From the NCBI RefSeq assembly GCF_006385595.1, contig NZ_CP041046.1, forward strand, positions 3,410,001-3,474,000: a stretch of 64,000 nucleotides of DNA, given 5' to 3'. This document shows positions 52,546 through 61,771 of the stretch, piece after piece (the stretch's first letter is position 1; each line of letters begins with the position of its first letter). Source of the stretch: Luteibacter pinisoli (GTDB lineage: Bacteria > Pseudomonadota > Gammaproteobacteria > Xanthomonadales > Rhodanobacteraceae). A program made the position numbers and the translations under genes. The notes below the pieces were generated by a model that worked only from the letters and a program-made list of their open reading frames with translations, had not been told where the DNA came from and did not search any database.

Positions 52546-54417
52546 TCAGCTCTGCACGGCGGAAAGGAGGGACTGGAAGATGGAGTTCGCCGTGGTGATC
52601 ACCTGGGCGGACGCCGAATAGGCCTGCTGGAACTTAAGGAGGTTGGCGGCCTCCTCGTCGAGGTTCACGCCAGCGACGCTTTGCTGTGAGGCGGTGGCCT
52701 GGTCGAGGATGCTCTGCTGCGCGCTCAGTGCCGTGTTGGCCGAGGCACCGGCCGTACCCACCTGGGCGACGAGCTGGCTGTAGGCCTTGCCGACGCTGGT
52801 CACGCCACCATCGAGCACGCCCACGTTGGCGACGTTGGCCATGGCCAGCGCGTTGCCGTTGTCACCGCTTGCGCTCGAGGCCGGCTTGACGCTGAAGGTG
52901 TCGTTGATCGCCGGCTTGCCGGTGAGCTTCAGTGACCAGCCGTTGCCGGTGATCGTGTCGCCGGAGGTGTAGTTCTGGTCCGGCCCACCGTTGACGCTGT
53001 AGGTGTTCGCCGATGTGAAAACGATATTGACCGGCGTCTTGAAGTTGGCGTTGGTCGCATCGGTCACCGTCAGGCCACCGAGCACGCCGCTGCCGGTATT
53101 GGTCGAGGCCTTGCTCGCGGCCAGCGGGCCGGAGGCGGCAATCTTGTTGGTGTCGCTGACGGCCACGCTGATGGACGACGCGGCGTTGCGCGTCGGCTGG
53201 ATCTGGAACGAATCACCCGCCGCGGCGCCCGGGGTGACGGTGACCTGCATGCCACCGACCACGAACGGCGAGGCGGCCGTGCCGGCACCGGTCATCGGCA
53301 CGGTAACACCGGCCGTCGTCGTCGCCGACCAGTTCACGCCGTCGAAGCGCATGACGTAATCGGAGCTGCCAAGCTTGGAGACATCCGAGACGACCGCCGA
53401 GACCGTGCCCGTGCCCGTGTTCTTCGTGCTGTTGAACACCGCGGGGTCGGCGATGTTGAACATGTTGCCGCCGGCATCACCGTTCAGGTCGATACCTTGC
53501 GCGCTCTGCTTGTTCACTGCGCTGGTCAGCGCAATGGCGGCGCGGCCGAGCTGGTTGCGCGCCGGGTCCAGGACATTGGTGCGGAAATCGAACGTGGCGC
53601 CGAGCGAACCCGAACCCAGCTGGTTCGAGATCACGGTGCCCTGCGGGTCCACCACCTCCAGCCGCGACGAGTCGTACTGGTTCGTGACCGTGGCGAGCTT
53701 GGTGGAACTCGTGCCGTTGACCAGCGGCAGGCCGTTGCCGACGCTCACCGTGTACATGTGGTCGCTGGTCTGCGTGACACTCACGCCGACGATCTGCGAG
53801 AGCTGGGCCACTGCCTGGTCGCGCTGGTCGAGCAGTTCGCTGGGCTCGGCGCCGTTGGCGTAGCCCTTCTGGATCTGGCCGTTGAGGTCGGCGATGTTCT
53901 TCGCCAGCGTGTTGATGTTGTCGACCGCGCTGCTGATCTGCTGGTTCGTCTGCGTGTCCAGCGACTGGAACTGCGTGGACAGCGACTTGAACGTGGAGAC
54001 CAGCGAGGTCATCTGGCCGATCAGGGCCTGGCGGCTGGCGGTGTCCACGGGCGCGTTGGCCACGTCGCTGAGGGCGCCGAAGAAGCTGTCGAGCGAGCTC
54101 TGCAGGTTGGTGGAACCGCTGACCACGTTGTTCACCGACGCGGTGAGGCTGGCGTACTGCTGCGCGCGGCTCTGCCCGGAGTTCGCCGACCACACCTGCT
54201 GCGTCAGGAACTGGCTGTACGCGCGCTGCACGCTGACGGCGTCCGCACCCTGGCCGACGTAGTAGCCGCCCTGGAACTGCGGTGCGCGCGCGTTGAACGT
54301 GGTCGTCTGCCGGCTGTAGCCGACGGTGTTCACGTTACTGATGTTGTTGCCAACGGTGGACAGGCCTACCTGCGATGCAAGCAGGCCAGAGATACCGGTG
54401 GAAAGCAGGTCAGCCAT
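52546..54417 (-). CDS. flgK: FlgK, hook-filament junction protein 1
   Basis: 623 aa. N-terminal rod/hook motif (STGISGLLASQVGLSTVGNNISNVNTVGYSRQ), large variable domain and C-terminal LDEEAANLLKFQQAYSASAQVI helix. 12 bp downstream of flgJ. Confidence 0.97.
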   Translation of the reverse strand: MADLLSTGISGLLASQVGLSTVGNNISNVNTVGYSRQTTTFNARAPQFQGGYYVGQGADAVSVQRAYSQFLTQQVWSANSGQSRAQQYASLTASVNNVVSGSTNLQSSLDSFFGALSDVANAPVDTASRQALIGQMTSLVSTFKSLSTQFQSLDTQTNQQISSAVDNINTLAKNIADLNGQIQKGYANGAEPSELLDQRDQAVAQLSQIVGVSVTQTSDHMYTVSVGNGLPLVNGTSSTKLATVTNQYDSSRLEVVDPQGTVISNQLGSGSLGATFDFRTNVLDPARNQLGRAAIALTSAVNKQSAQGIDLNGDAGGNMFNIADPAVFNSTKNTGTGTVSAVVSDVSKLGSSDYVMRFDGVNWSATTTAGVTVPMTGAGTAASPFVVGGMQVTVTPGAAAGDSFQIQPTRNAASSISVAVSDTNKIAASGPLAASKASTNTGSGVLGGLTVTDATNANFKTPVNIVFTSANTYSVNGGPDQNYTSGDTITGNGWSLKLTGKPAINDTFSVKPASSASGDNGNALAMANVANVGVLDGGVTSVGKAYSQLVAQVGTAGASANTALSAQQSILDQATASQQSVAGVNLDEEAANLLKFQQAYSASAQVITTANSIFQSLLSAVQS

Positions 54418-54429
54418 CTCGATTCCTTT

Positions 54430-55434
54430 TTACAGTTCTGCCGCGACGGTCTTCAGGGCGGCAAGCGCCTGCTTCATCACCGGGCCATTGGCGATATCGG
54501 TCAGCTTCTGCGCATAGCTCGGGTCCGTGGCGTAACCGCCCTGGGTGAGCGCATGGGCAAAGCCGGCGATATCGTCGCCGCGGCCGATCGCCTGCGCGTA
54601 ACGCGGGCTGCTGGCGACCATGTCGGCGTAATCACTGAACGACTGCGACGGCGAGTCGTAGGCGCGGAAGCTATCCCGCTTGCGCACGGCCACGCCGTTT
54701 TCGTATTCCAGGGTCGGCACGTTCACGCGCTTGCCGTCCCAGCTGCTGCCGGCCTTGATGCCGAACATGTTGTTGCTGGCCGTGCTGCCCTGCGCGGGCA
54801 TGTGCTTGCCCCAGCCGGTTTCCAGCGCGGCCTGGGCGAGCAGCGCACGTACGGACACGCCCAGCTTCTTGGCGGCCTCGATGGCGTGCGGTGCGAACTT
54901 CTCGACGAATTCCTGCGGGCTGCCGATGGAACCCACGGCGTCGGCCACGGCCGTCGCGCCCTGCCCCACGGCGCGGCCAGCGCTGCTGAGCATGTGCTCG
55001 AGCGAATTCATCAGGCCGCTGCTGGCATCCGACGGCGAGGACACCGCATCCGAGGTGGATGCCGAGCCCGTGACGCCGGTGAACAGGCCATTGCCCGCGG
55101 CATCGTTGGTCGTGCCCGTGGTGCCGCCCAGCTGGCGAATCAGCATGTCGGCGATACCGATGCCCTTGCCCTGCGAGAGGGTGACCGAGAGCTGGTGGTC
55201 GAGCATGTCGCGGTACGAGTTGGCGCCGGTGGAGCCCATGAGATCGTCGCCACCCATCGCGGCGCTGGCGTCGCGCATGGACTTCAGCATCATCTGGGTG
55301 AAGATGGATTCGAACTGCTTGGCGACCGCCGGCAGGGCCGACTTGGAATCCTTTTGCGCGGCCGTACGCAGGCCGGCAAACGCGGACATATCCGTGTAAG
55401 TGCCAAGGCGCTGGTTGTCGACCGCGGTAGCCAT
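54430..55434 (-). CDS. flgJ: FlgJ, rod-cap/peptidoglycan hydrolase
   Basis: 334 aa, bifunctional. N-terminal rod-binding domain (about 30-110: FESIFTQMMLKSMRDA), low-complexity linker, and a C-terminal GH73 glucosaminidase domain (about 165-320) with catalytic Glu in AQAALETGWGK. Opens the cell wall for rod passage. One base after flgI. Confidence 0.96.
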   Translation of the reverse strand: MATAVDNQRLGTYTDMSAFAGLRTAAQKDSKSALPAVAKQFESIFTQMMLKSMRDASAAMGGDDLMGSTGANSYRDMLDHQLSVTLSQGKGIGIADMLIRQLGGTTGTTNDAAGNGLFTGVTGSASTSDAVSSPSDASSGLMNSLEHMLSSAGRAVGQGATAVADAVGSIGSPQEFVEKFAPHAIEAAKKLGVSVRALLAQAALETGWGKHMPAQGSTASNNMFGIKAGSSWDGKRVNVPTLEYENGVAVRKRDSFRAYDSPSQSFSDYADMVASSPRYAQAIGRGDDIAGFAHALTQGGYATDPSYAQKLTDIANGPVMKQALAALKTVAAEL

Positions 55435-55435
55435 G

Positions 55436-56542
55436 TCAGATCACCACCAGTTCCGCGCGCAGCGCGCCGGATTCCTTCAGGGCCTGGAGAATGGAGATGA
55501 GGTCGCTGGGCGAGGCGCCCACCTGGTTCACCGCGCGCACGATGGAATCGAGGCTGGTGCCCGGGCCAAACTTGAACATGTGGCCGCCGTTCTCGCTGAC
55601 CGCCACCTGGCTGCTCGGCACGACGGCCGTCTGGCCACGGCTGAACGCACCCGGCTGGCTCACCTGCGGCTGCTCGCTGATGGTGACCTGGATGGAACCG
55701 TGGGCCACGGCGGCGGTGCCGACCTTGACGTCGGAGCCGATCACCACGGTGCCCGTGCGCGAATTGACGATGACGCGGGCCGGTGCGTCCCCCGGGGTGA
55801 CATCGAGGGCCTGGATAGTCGCCAGCCAGGACACGCGCTGCGAGGGATCCAGCGGCGCGCGCACGGCGATGGAGCCCGAATCGATGGCGTTGGCCGTACC
55901 CGCGCCAAAGTTCTGGTTGACGGCCTGGGCCACGCGGTTGGCCGTCATGAAATCGGCGGTGTTGAGGTTGAGCATGATGTCGCCGCCCTTGTCGAAGGAC
56001 GTGTTCACGCTGCGCTCGATGCTGGCACCACCGGGGATGCGGCCGCTGGCAGAGATGTTCACCTGCACGCTGGAACCGCTCTTGCCCTGGGCGCTGACGC
56101 CACCGACGATGACGCTGCCCTGGGCAATGGCGTAGATCTGGCCGTCGGCACCCTTCAGCGGCGACATCAGCAGTTCGCCACCGCGGATGCTCTTGGCGTT
56201 GCCGATCGAGGCCACGGTCACGTCGATGCGCTGGCCCGGCTTGGCGAACGGCGGGATTTCGGCGGTGATGGTGACGGCCGCAGCGTTCTTCAGCTGCGGG
56301 CGCACGTTGGCGGGAACGTTCACGCCGAACTGCTGGAGCATGTTTTCCAGGCTCTGCGTGGTGAACGGGGCCTGGCTGGTCTGGTCGCCGCTGCCATCCA
56401 GGCCGACGACGAGGCCGTAGCCCACCAGCTGGTTGCTGCGCACGCCGCCGACCTGGGCCAGGTCGCGGATCTTGTCGGCATGCGCCGGCAGGAGCGCGAA
56501 CAGCGCAAGCACGGCGGCGGCGGTGCGGAGGATGGTCTTCAT
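55436..56542 (-). CDS. flgI: FlgI, flagellar P-ring protein
   Basis: 368 aa periplasmic protein. Signal peptide of 22 residues ending PAHA, then KIRDLAQVGGVRSNQLVGYGLVVGLDGSGD-type FlgI start and C-terminal LISILQALKESGALRAELVVI. ATG at 56542 overlaps the flgH stop (TGATG); an upstream five-codon extension is rejected. Confidence 0.97.
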   Translation of the reverse strand: MKTILRTAAAVLALFALLPAHADKIRDLAQVGGVRSNQLVGYGLVVGLDGSGDQTSQAPFTTQSLENMLQQFGVNVPANVRPQLKNAAAVTITAEIPPFAKPGQRIDVTVASIGNAKSIRGGELLMSPLKGADGQIYAIAQGSVIVGGVSAQGKSGSSVQVNISASGRIPGGASIERSVNTSFDKGGDIMLNLNTADFMTANRVAQAVNQNFGAGTANAIDSGSIAVRAPLDPSQRVSWLATIQALDVTPGDAPARVIVNSRTGTVVIGSDVKVGTAAVAHGSIQVTISEQPQVSQPGAFSRGQTAVVPSSQVAVSENGGHMFKFGPGTSLDSIVRAVNQVGASPSDLISILQALKESGALRAELVVI

Positions 56543-57222
56543 CAGAACGGCATCCACTTCGAATCGAAGAAGCGCGACAGCCAGCCACGCGTGTTCGAAT
56601 CGGCCAGGGTGCCCTTGCCGACGTATTCGATCTTCGCATCAGCCACGCGGCTGGACAGCACGATGTTGTCGTTGCCGATGTCCTGCGGGCGGACGATGCC
56701 GGAGATGCGTACCAGTTCTTCACCCTGGTTGATCGTCAGCCACTTCTCGCCCTGCACGATGAGCGCGCCGTTGGTGAGGCGCTGCGCCACGGTGACCGTG
56801 ATCTCGCCGGTGAGCGCATTGCTCTGGCTGGAGGAACCGTCACCGGCGAACGAGTTGTTGCTGGCAAGGCTGGTATCGGCGACGTTGCCGCCCACTTTCA
56901 GGCCATGGCCAAGGATCGACGGCGCGGTGATGTTGTTGCCGTTCTTCTTGCTGGTGCTGGTCGCGGCCTTCTTGGTGGCCTGCGTGCTCTCCACCAGCGT
57001 GATGGTGAGGATGTCACCGACGCGATGCGCGCGCGGGTCGGCAAACAGTTCCATCGACTGCTGGTCGGCGTAGATGGAACCGGTGGCCTGCGGCTGCGAC
57101 GGCGGCGCCACCGGCAGCGTGGCGGTGTACATGGGCTTCGGCGTGGGCGGCACGATGGCGCAACCGGCGAGGGTGGCGATCGGCAGCGCGGCAAGCGCAA
57201 GGCGGATAAACGGATGCTTCAT
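56542..57222 (-). CDS. flgH: FlgH, flagellar L-ring lipoprotein
   Basis: 226 aa. Lipobox LAGC with Cys21, then the FlgH core: GSIYADQQSMELFADPRAHRVGD-type region, TITLVESTQATKKA and C-terminal VRPQDIGNDNIVLSSRVADAKIEY. Outer membrane ring. Confidence 0.97.
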   Translation of the reverse strand: MKHPFIRLALAALPIATLAGCAIVPPTPKPMYTATLPVAPPSQPQATGSIYADQQSMELFADPRAHRVGDILTITLVESTQATKKAATSTSKKNGNNITAPSILGHGLKVGGNVADTSLASNNSFAGDGSSSQSNALTGEITVTVAQRLTNGALIVQGEKWLTINQGEELVRISGIVRPQDIGNDNIVLSSRVADAKIEYVGKGTLADSNTRGWLSRFFDSKWMPF

Positions 57223-57233
57223 GACGACGTGTC

Positions 57234-58019
57234 TCAGGTCTTCTGGGTGATGAACTGGAGCATCTGATCGGCGGCCGAGACGGCTTTCGAGTTCATCTCG
57301 TAAGCGCGCTGGGTTTCGATCATGTTCACCATTTCCTCGACTACGTTGACGTTCGACGATTCGAGGGCGTTTTGCTGGAGCGTGCCAAGGCCATTGAGGC
57401 CGGCCGTGCCGGTCTGCGGCGTACCGCTGGCGGTGGTCTCCAGGTACATGTTGTCGCCGCGCGGCTCCAGGCCCGCGGGATTGACGAAGTCGGCAAGCTG
57501 GATCTGGCCGACCGTCTGCGAGACGGCCGAGCCCTGGGTCGTGACGCTGACCGTGCCGTCGGTGCCGATGGTGACGGCCGTGGCGTTCGCCGGGATGTTG
57601 ATCGCCGGTTCGATCGGGTAACCGTCATTGGTGACGACCTGGCCGTCCTGGTCGCGCTTGAGCGAACCGTCGCGCGTGTAGCCGACGGTACCGTCCGGCA
57701 TGGTGACCTGGAGGAAGCCGCGGCCATCGATGCGGACGTCCAGCGGGTTGTCGGTCTGCTGCGAACCGCCCTGCTCGAACATCTTCTGGGTGCCGACCAC
57801 GCGCACACCGGTACCGATCATCAGGCCGGTCGGCGAGGTGGTCTGCTCGGTGGTCTGGGCGCCAGCCTGCCCGCGGTTCTGGTAGGCAAGGTCTTCGAAC
57901 TCGGCGCGGGCGCGCTTGAAGCCCGTGGTGTTCGTGTTGGCCAGGTTGTTCGAGACGACATCCATGCGCGTCTGCTGCGCATCGAGGCCGGTCTTGGCGA
58001 TCCAGAGGGACGTGAACAT
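57234..58019 (-). CDS. flgG: FlgG, distal rod protein
   Basis: 261 aa, the usual length. N-terminal SLWIAKTGLDAQQTRMDVVSNNLANTNTTGFKR and C-terminal VEEMVNMIETQRAYEMNSKAVSAADQML are standard. Separated from flgF by 62 bp holding a hairpin. Confidence 0.98.
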   Translation of the reverse strand: MFTSLWIAKTGLDAQQTRMDVVSNNLANTNTTGFKRARAEFEDLAYQNRGQAGAQTTEQTTSPTGLMIGTGVRVVGTQKMFEQGGSQQTDNPLDVRIDGRGFLQVTMPDGTVGYTRDGSLKRDQDGQVVTNDGYPIEPAINIPANATAVTIGTDGTVSVTTQGSAVSQTVGQIQLADFVNPAGLEPRGDNMYLETTASGTPQTGTAGLNGLGTLQQNALESSNVNVVEEMVNMIETQRAYEMNSKAVSAADQMLQFITQKT

Positions 58020-58050
58020 CTGTGACTCCTGCGCGCTTGGCGCCTGCTAT

Positions 58051-58076
58051 GCCGCGACGGTTTTGCGTCGCGCGGC
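58051..58076 (-). repeat. Hairpin between flgF and flgG
   Basis: Stem CGCGACG/CGTCGCG with extra GCCG/CGGC pairing, just after the flgF stop on the minus strand. The two 8-base arms (GCGCGACG, CCGTCGCG) are identical to those of the fliK terminator; only the 5-nt loop differs. No T-run follows. Confidence 0.6.
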
Positions 58077-58081
58077 GGTGG

Positions 58082-58822
58082 TTACCCCACCTGTAGCAAT
58101 TTCGATGCCGACTGGGCGTTTTCGTCGGCCGACTTGATCGATCGGACCTGCATTTCGTATTCGCGGGAGAGCGAAATCATCTTCACGAGCACGTCGGAAG
58201 GGTTGACGTTGCTGGATTCCAGCGTGCCGGAGACGACGCGGACGTTGGCATCCGCTTCGGGCTGGCTGCCGTCCTTCATGTGCATCAGGCCGTCGCTGCC
58301 CGCCTGCAGCTGGTCGCTGTCCGGGTTCACCAGCTTGATGCGGTCGGTGGTGGTGAGCGTATTCGGCGCCTGGCCGAGCGGCACCACCGAAATGGTGCCG
58401 TCCCCGCCAATCTTCACGCTGGATGCCTGCGGCACCGTGATCGGGCCGCCGCCACCCATGACGGCATTCCCGCGCGCGTCCGTCAAAAGACCGTCGGCGT
58501 CGATGCGCAGGTTGCCGGCGCGGGTGTACCCTTCGGCGCCGTCCGGCGTCTGCACGGCGATCCAGCCATTGCCTTGCACGGCAATGTCCAGATCGTTGCC
58601 GGTGGCCATCTGGTTACCCTGGGTGGCATCGAAGCCGATGCCCTGGGCCACGCCATTGATCCGCGTCTGCAAACCATCGCCTTGCACGGGCAGGCTCTGG
58701 AACGCCGACAGCTCGGCCTTGAAGCCGGTGGTGTTGGCGTTGGCCAGGTTGTGCGCGACTTCGGCCTGCGCCCGCATCGTCTGCGTGGCGCCGGTCATGG
58801 CGATGTATACGGAACGGTCCAT
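58082..58822 (-). CDS. flgF: FlgF, proximal rod protein
   Basis: 246 aa. MDRSVYIAMTGATQTMRAQ start with HNLANANTTGFKAELSAFQ and C-terminal LVKMISLSREYEMQVRSIK rod/hook motif. Between flgE and flgG. Confidence 0.97.
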   Translation of the reverse strand: MDRSVYIAMTGATQTMRAQAEVAHNLANANTTGFKAELSAFQSLPVQGDGLQTRINGVAQGIGFDATQGNQMATGNDLDIAVQGNGWIAVQTPDGAEGYTRAGNLRIDADGLLTDARGNAVMGGGGPITVPQASSVKIGGDGTISVVPLGQAPNTLTTTDRIKLVNPDSDQLQAGSDGLMHMKDGSQPEADANVRVVSGTLESSNVNPSDVLVKMISLSREYEMQVRSIKSADENAQSASKLLQVG

Positions 58823-58842
58823 GGCGACTTTCCTTCAGGCGC

Positions 58843-60069
58843 TTAGTTGCGGATCTGGATGATCGTCTGGGTGAGCTGGTTGTCGGTCGAGATGACCTGG
58901 GCGTTCGCCTGGTAGTTGCGCTGCGCCTTGATCATGTTCACCAGCTGGGCGGTCAGGTCGGCCGTGTTCGAGGCCTCGAGCTGGCCTGACTGGATCGAAC
59001 CCATGTCGCCGGAGCCGGCTGAGCCGCGCACGGGCTGGCCCGAATCCGCCGAGGCGGCCCAGTTGGTGTCATTCAGCTGGCGCAGGCCCTGCGGGTTGGC
59101 GAACGTCGCCAGCGCCACCTGGCCCAGCGGCATCGACACGCCGTTGGTGTACTTGGCCGATACCACGCCTTCGGACGAGACGTCGATGGCCGAGAACTTG
59201 CCGGCCGCGTAGCCGTCGTTCGTGGTGGCCGTGGTCGAGGAGGCATCGCCAAACTGGGTGACCTTGCTCATGTCCAGCGTGAGGTTGATCGGATTGGCGC
59301 CCGGGTTGGGCGACACCGCGCCGAAGTTCAGCTTGGTATTGGCGGGCGTGGTGATCGCGCCGCCGCTGCTGAAGGCCATCGGCTGGGCGCCACCGACCTG
59401 GGTACCGTCCACGGTCATGTAGGCGTTCCAGGTGTTGGAACCGGTGGCGTCCTTCGCGTAGTAAACGTTGACGGTATGCGCCGCGCCCAAGGAATCGTAG
59501 GCCTGGAACGTGGACATCGAGTTGTACGAGGTGTCGTCCTTCGGATCGAACGTGGCGTTGGCCGGCGCCGCCGCACTGGCCGAGAGGTTGGCCGTGATGC
59601 CGATGGCCGAGCTGGCCTTGGCGGCCGAGGTGCCCGAGGTGAGCTGGAGATCCTGCAGCGCGCTCTGGTCGTAGCCGCCCGACGCGGTCGGCGGATACAC
59701 CTGGAGGTGCTGGCCGGTCGAGTTCACGATGAAGCTGTTGTCGTCCGGATGAAAGTTGCCCGCGCGGGTGTACGAATAGCCCGAGCCGTCGCGCAGGGTG
59801 AAGAACCCCGTGCCGCTGATGGCCATGTCGTACGAATTGCCGGTCTGCGTGGTGTTGCCGTCGCTGAACTGCTGGGCGATGTTGGTGACGCGCACGCCGC
59901 TGCCGGCGGCCGTGGCGGAAAGGTTCTGGCCGGCCACCGAATACACCTGCGAGAACTCGGCGCGCGAGCCCTTGAAGCCCACCGTGCTGGTGTTGGCGAT
60001 GTTATTGGCGGTGACTTCCAGGTCCGTGGAAGCGGCATTAATGCCGCTGAGTGCGATATCGAAAGGCAT
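58843..60069 (-). CDS. flgE: FlgE, flagellar hook protein
   Basis: 408 aa. N-terminal LSGINAASTDLEVTANNIANTSTVGFK motif, hook-specific middle domain, and C-terminal LTAQLVNMIKAQRNYQANAQVISTDNQLTQ. Export target before the FlhB/FliK switch. Confidence 0.97.
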   Translation of the reverse strand: MPFDIALSGINAASTDLEVTANNIANTSTVGFKGSRAEFSQVYSVAGQNLSATAAGSGVRVTNIAQQFSDGNTTQTGNSYDMAISGTGFFTLRDGSGYSYTRAGNFHPDDNSFIVNSTGQHLQVYPPTASGGYDQSALQDLQLTSGTSAAKASSAIGITANLSASAAAPANATFDPKDDTSYNSMSTFQAYDSLGAAHTVNVYYAKDATGSNTWNAYMTVDGTQVGGAQPMAFSSGGAITTPANTKLNFGAVSPNPGANPINLTLDMSKVTQFGDASSTTATTNDGYAAGKFSAIDVSSEGVVSAKYTNGVSMPLGQVALATFANPQGLRQLNDTNWAASADSGQPVRGSAGSGDMGSIQSGQLEASNTADLTAQLVNMIKAQRNYQANAQVISTDNQLTQTIIQIRN

Positions 60070-60090
60070 GGAGGCGTGTCCTCGGTGGGA

Positions 60091-60747
60091 TTACAGGATT
60101 TGTGCGATCTGGCTGAGCAGGGCACCGCCGTAACCGGCCACCTGCACGTACGTACCGTCGGTTCCGGAAGAACCGACGCCTTCCACCTTGCCCTTCACGA
60201 ACGTGTCTGCTGCCGTCGTTCCGGAGGTGGCGGAGATCTGGTAGACGCCGGCGGCGAGCGGCGTGCCGTCGTCGGACTTGCCGTCCCAGGAAAACTGCTG
60301 GAGGCCGGCGTCGGGCTGGCCCATGGGAATGGTGCGAACCACGTTGCCCGCGCTGTCCTTCACCGTCACGTTGACGTACGTGCCGGACTGCGGGACGTTC
60401 ACCGCGCCGTCGACACTGCCACCATCAGCCAGCTTCACGGCGGACGACGGGATCAGCACGTCGGTGCCGACCAGCGAGGCCGCGCGGACGAACTGGTCGC
60501 CGGTGAGGTTGGACGACAGCGTGTCGAACGAGGTCTGCAGCTGCTGCGTGGCAGCCACCTGGGAGAACTGCGCCATCTGGGCCACCATGTCGTTGGCGTC
60601 CATCGGCTTGGTCGGGTCCTGGTTGGTCATCTGGGTGACCATGAGTTTCAGGAAGTCCGACTGGTCCAGCGTCTGCGACTGCAGCTGCGAGGCGGTCGAC
60701 GTGCCGGACGTATTGCTGGTGCTGCTGGTACCGCTGACGGTGGTCAT
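60091..60747 (-). CDS. flgD: FlgD, hook cap/scaffold protein
   Basis: 218 aa. Ser/Thr-rich N-terminus, family core SDFLKLMVTQMTNQDPTKPM at about 30-49, and a C-terminal FlgD Ig-like/Tudor region with FSWDGKSDDGTPLAAGVYQI. Confidence 0.96.
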   Translation of the reverse strand: MTTVSGTSSTSNTSGTSTASQLQSQTLDQSDFLKLMVTQMTNQDPTKPMDANDMVAQMAQFSQVAATQQLQTSFDTLSSNLTGDQFVRAASLVGTDVLIPSSAVKLADGGSVDGAVNVPQSGTYVNVTVKDSAGNVVRTIPMGQPDAGLQQFSWDGKSDDGTPLAAGVYQISATSGTTAADTFVKGKVEGVGSSGTDGTYVQVAGYGGALLSQIAQIL

Positions 60748-60756
60748 GGCGTGGCC

Positions 60757-61170
60757 TTATTTGCCGAGGTCGAGCGTCTTCTGCATGAGCTGCCTTGCGC
60801 TGTTCATGACTTCGACGTTGTTCTGGTAGGAGCGCGACGCGGAGATCATGTTGACCAGCTCGTCGACCGGGTTGACGTTGCTTTGCCACACGTTGCCGTC
60901 GGCGTCGGCCATGGGATTGGCCGGCTCGTAGCGCGACTGCACGGGGGCCTGGCTCTCCGTGACACCGAGGGCGCGAACACCCTGGTTTTCCATCTGGCCG
61001 TTCACCTGCGACTGCACCGACGCGAACATCGGCTGCTTGGCGCGGTACGCCCCCGCTTCGCTGTTGGCCACGCTGTCGGCGTTGGCCATGTTGCTGGCGG
61101 TGGTATTGAGTCGTGCGGACTGCGCCGCCATGCCGGAGCCGGCGACGTCGAAGATGCTGAGCAGGCTCAT
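60757..61170 (-). CDS. flgC: FlgC, proximal rod protein
   Basis: 137 aa, usual length. MSLLSIFDVAGSGMAAQSARLNTTASNMAN start and C-terminal NPVDELVNMISASRSYQNNVEVMNSA. ATG at 61170 overlaps the flgB stop (ATGA); a longer frame upstream lies inside flgB and cheV. Confidence 0.97.
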   Translation of the reverse strand: MSLLSIFDVAGSGMAAQSARLNTTASNMANADSVANSEAGAYRAKQPMFASVQSQVNGQMENQGVRALGVTESQAPVQSRYEPANPMADADGNVWQSNVNPVDELVNMISASRSYQNNVEVMNSARQLMQKTLDLGK

Positions 61171-61586
61171 GAACTGCCTCCGGTGATGGCGGTGCGCATC
61201 ATGTGGATCTGCGCGGTGATGAAGCTCAGCGACGCCTGGTAGTGGATGGCGTTGCTGGCGAACTGGGCCTGCTCGATCTGCGTATCGACCGTGTTGCCGT
61301 CCATCGACGGCTGGGTGGCGACGCGATAGGCGAGCTTGTCGGCATCGGCCAGGGCGTACGCCGGGTTGCCGCCGATATGGCCGGACTCGGTCGCGGCCAT
61401 GGCCAGGTGGTCGCCGTCCACCGCGCCGGTGGCGGCGGTGAGCGTCTTGCGGAAGTCGACGTCCCGGGCGAGGAAGCCCGGGGTGTCCGCATTGGCAAGG
61501 TTCGACGAAATGATTTCCGCACGGCGCTGCCACAGGCTGAGTGCCTGCGGGTGCATGCCGAGCAGCGGATCCGGTTTGTCGATCAT
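61167..61586 (-). CDS. flgB: FlgB, proximal rod protein
   Basis: 139 aa. ALSLWQRRAEIISSNLANADTPGF N-terminal rod motif and C-terminal ASLSFITAQIHMMRTAI. GAGGGGG upstream. First gene of the flgB-L run, behind a sigma-54 promoter. Confidence 0.97.
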   Translation of the reverse strand: MIDKPDPLLGMHPQALSLWQRRAEIISSNLANADTPGFLARDVDFRKTLTAATGAVDGDHLAMAATESGHIGGNPAYALADADKLAYRVATQPSMDGNTVDTQIEQAQFASNAIHYQASLSFITAQIHMMRTAITGGSS

Positions 61587-61624
61587 GGGCGTGGCCCCCT
61601 CGTGGGTCTTGGCCCGAAGGGATC

Positions 61625-61640
61625 AGCAAGAGGCGTGCCA
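61625..61640 (-). promoter_or_regulatory. Sigma-54 promoter of flgB operon
   Basis: TGGCACGCCTCTTGCT on the minus strand, full match to TGGCACG-N4-TTGCW, 39-54 nt before the flgB ATG. Start expected near 61613. Confidence 0.9.
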
Positions 61641-61659
61641 CGCCCTGCCCTGAAACGCG

Positions 61660-61681
61660 AAACGGCGCCGCAGCGCCGTTT
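61660..61681 (-). terminator. Terminator of cheV
   Basis: Perfect 9-bp stem AAACGGCGC/GCGCCGTTT with a 4-nt loop; on the minus strand it ends in TTT followed by CGCGTTTC. It separates cheV from the flgB promoter. Confidence 0.7.
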
Positions 61682-61771
61682 GTTGAGTATTTTCCCGAGG
61701 CCGCGTTGCGCGGTGCCGGTTTTCCGACGCCGCCCCGGGGTGCCAGGGCGACGTTACACCGGCGCTGGCCG

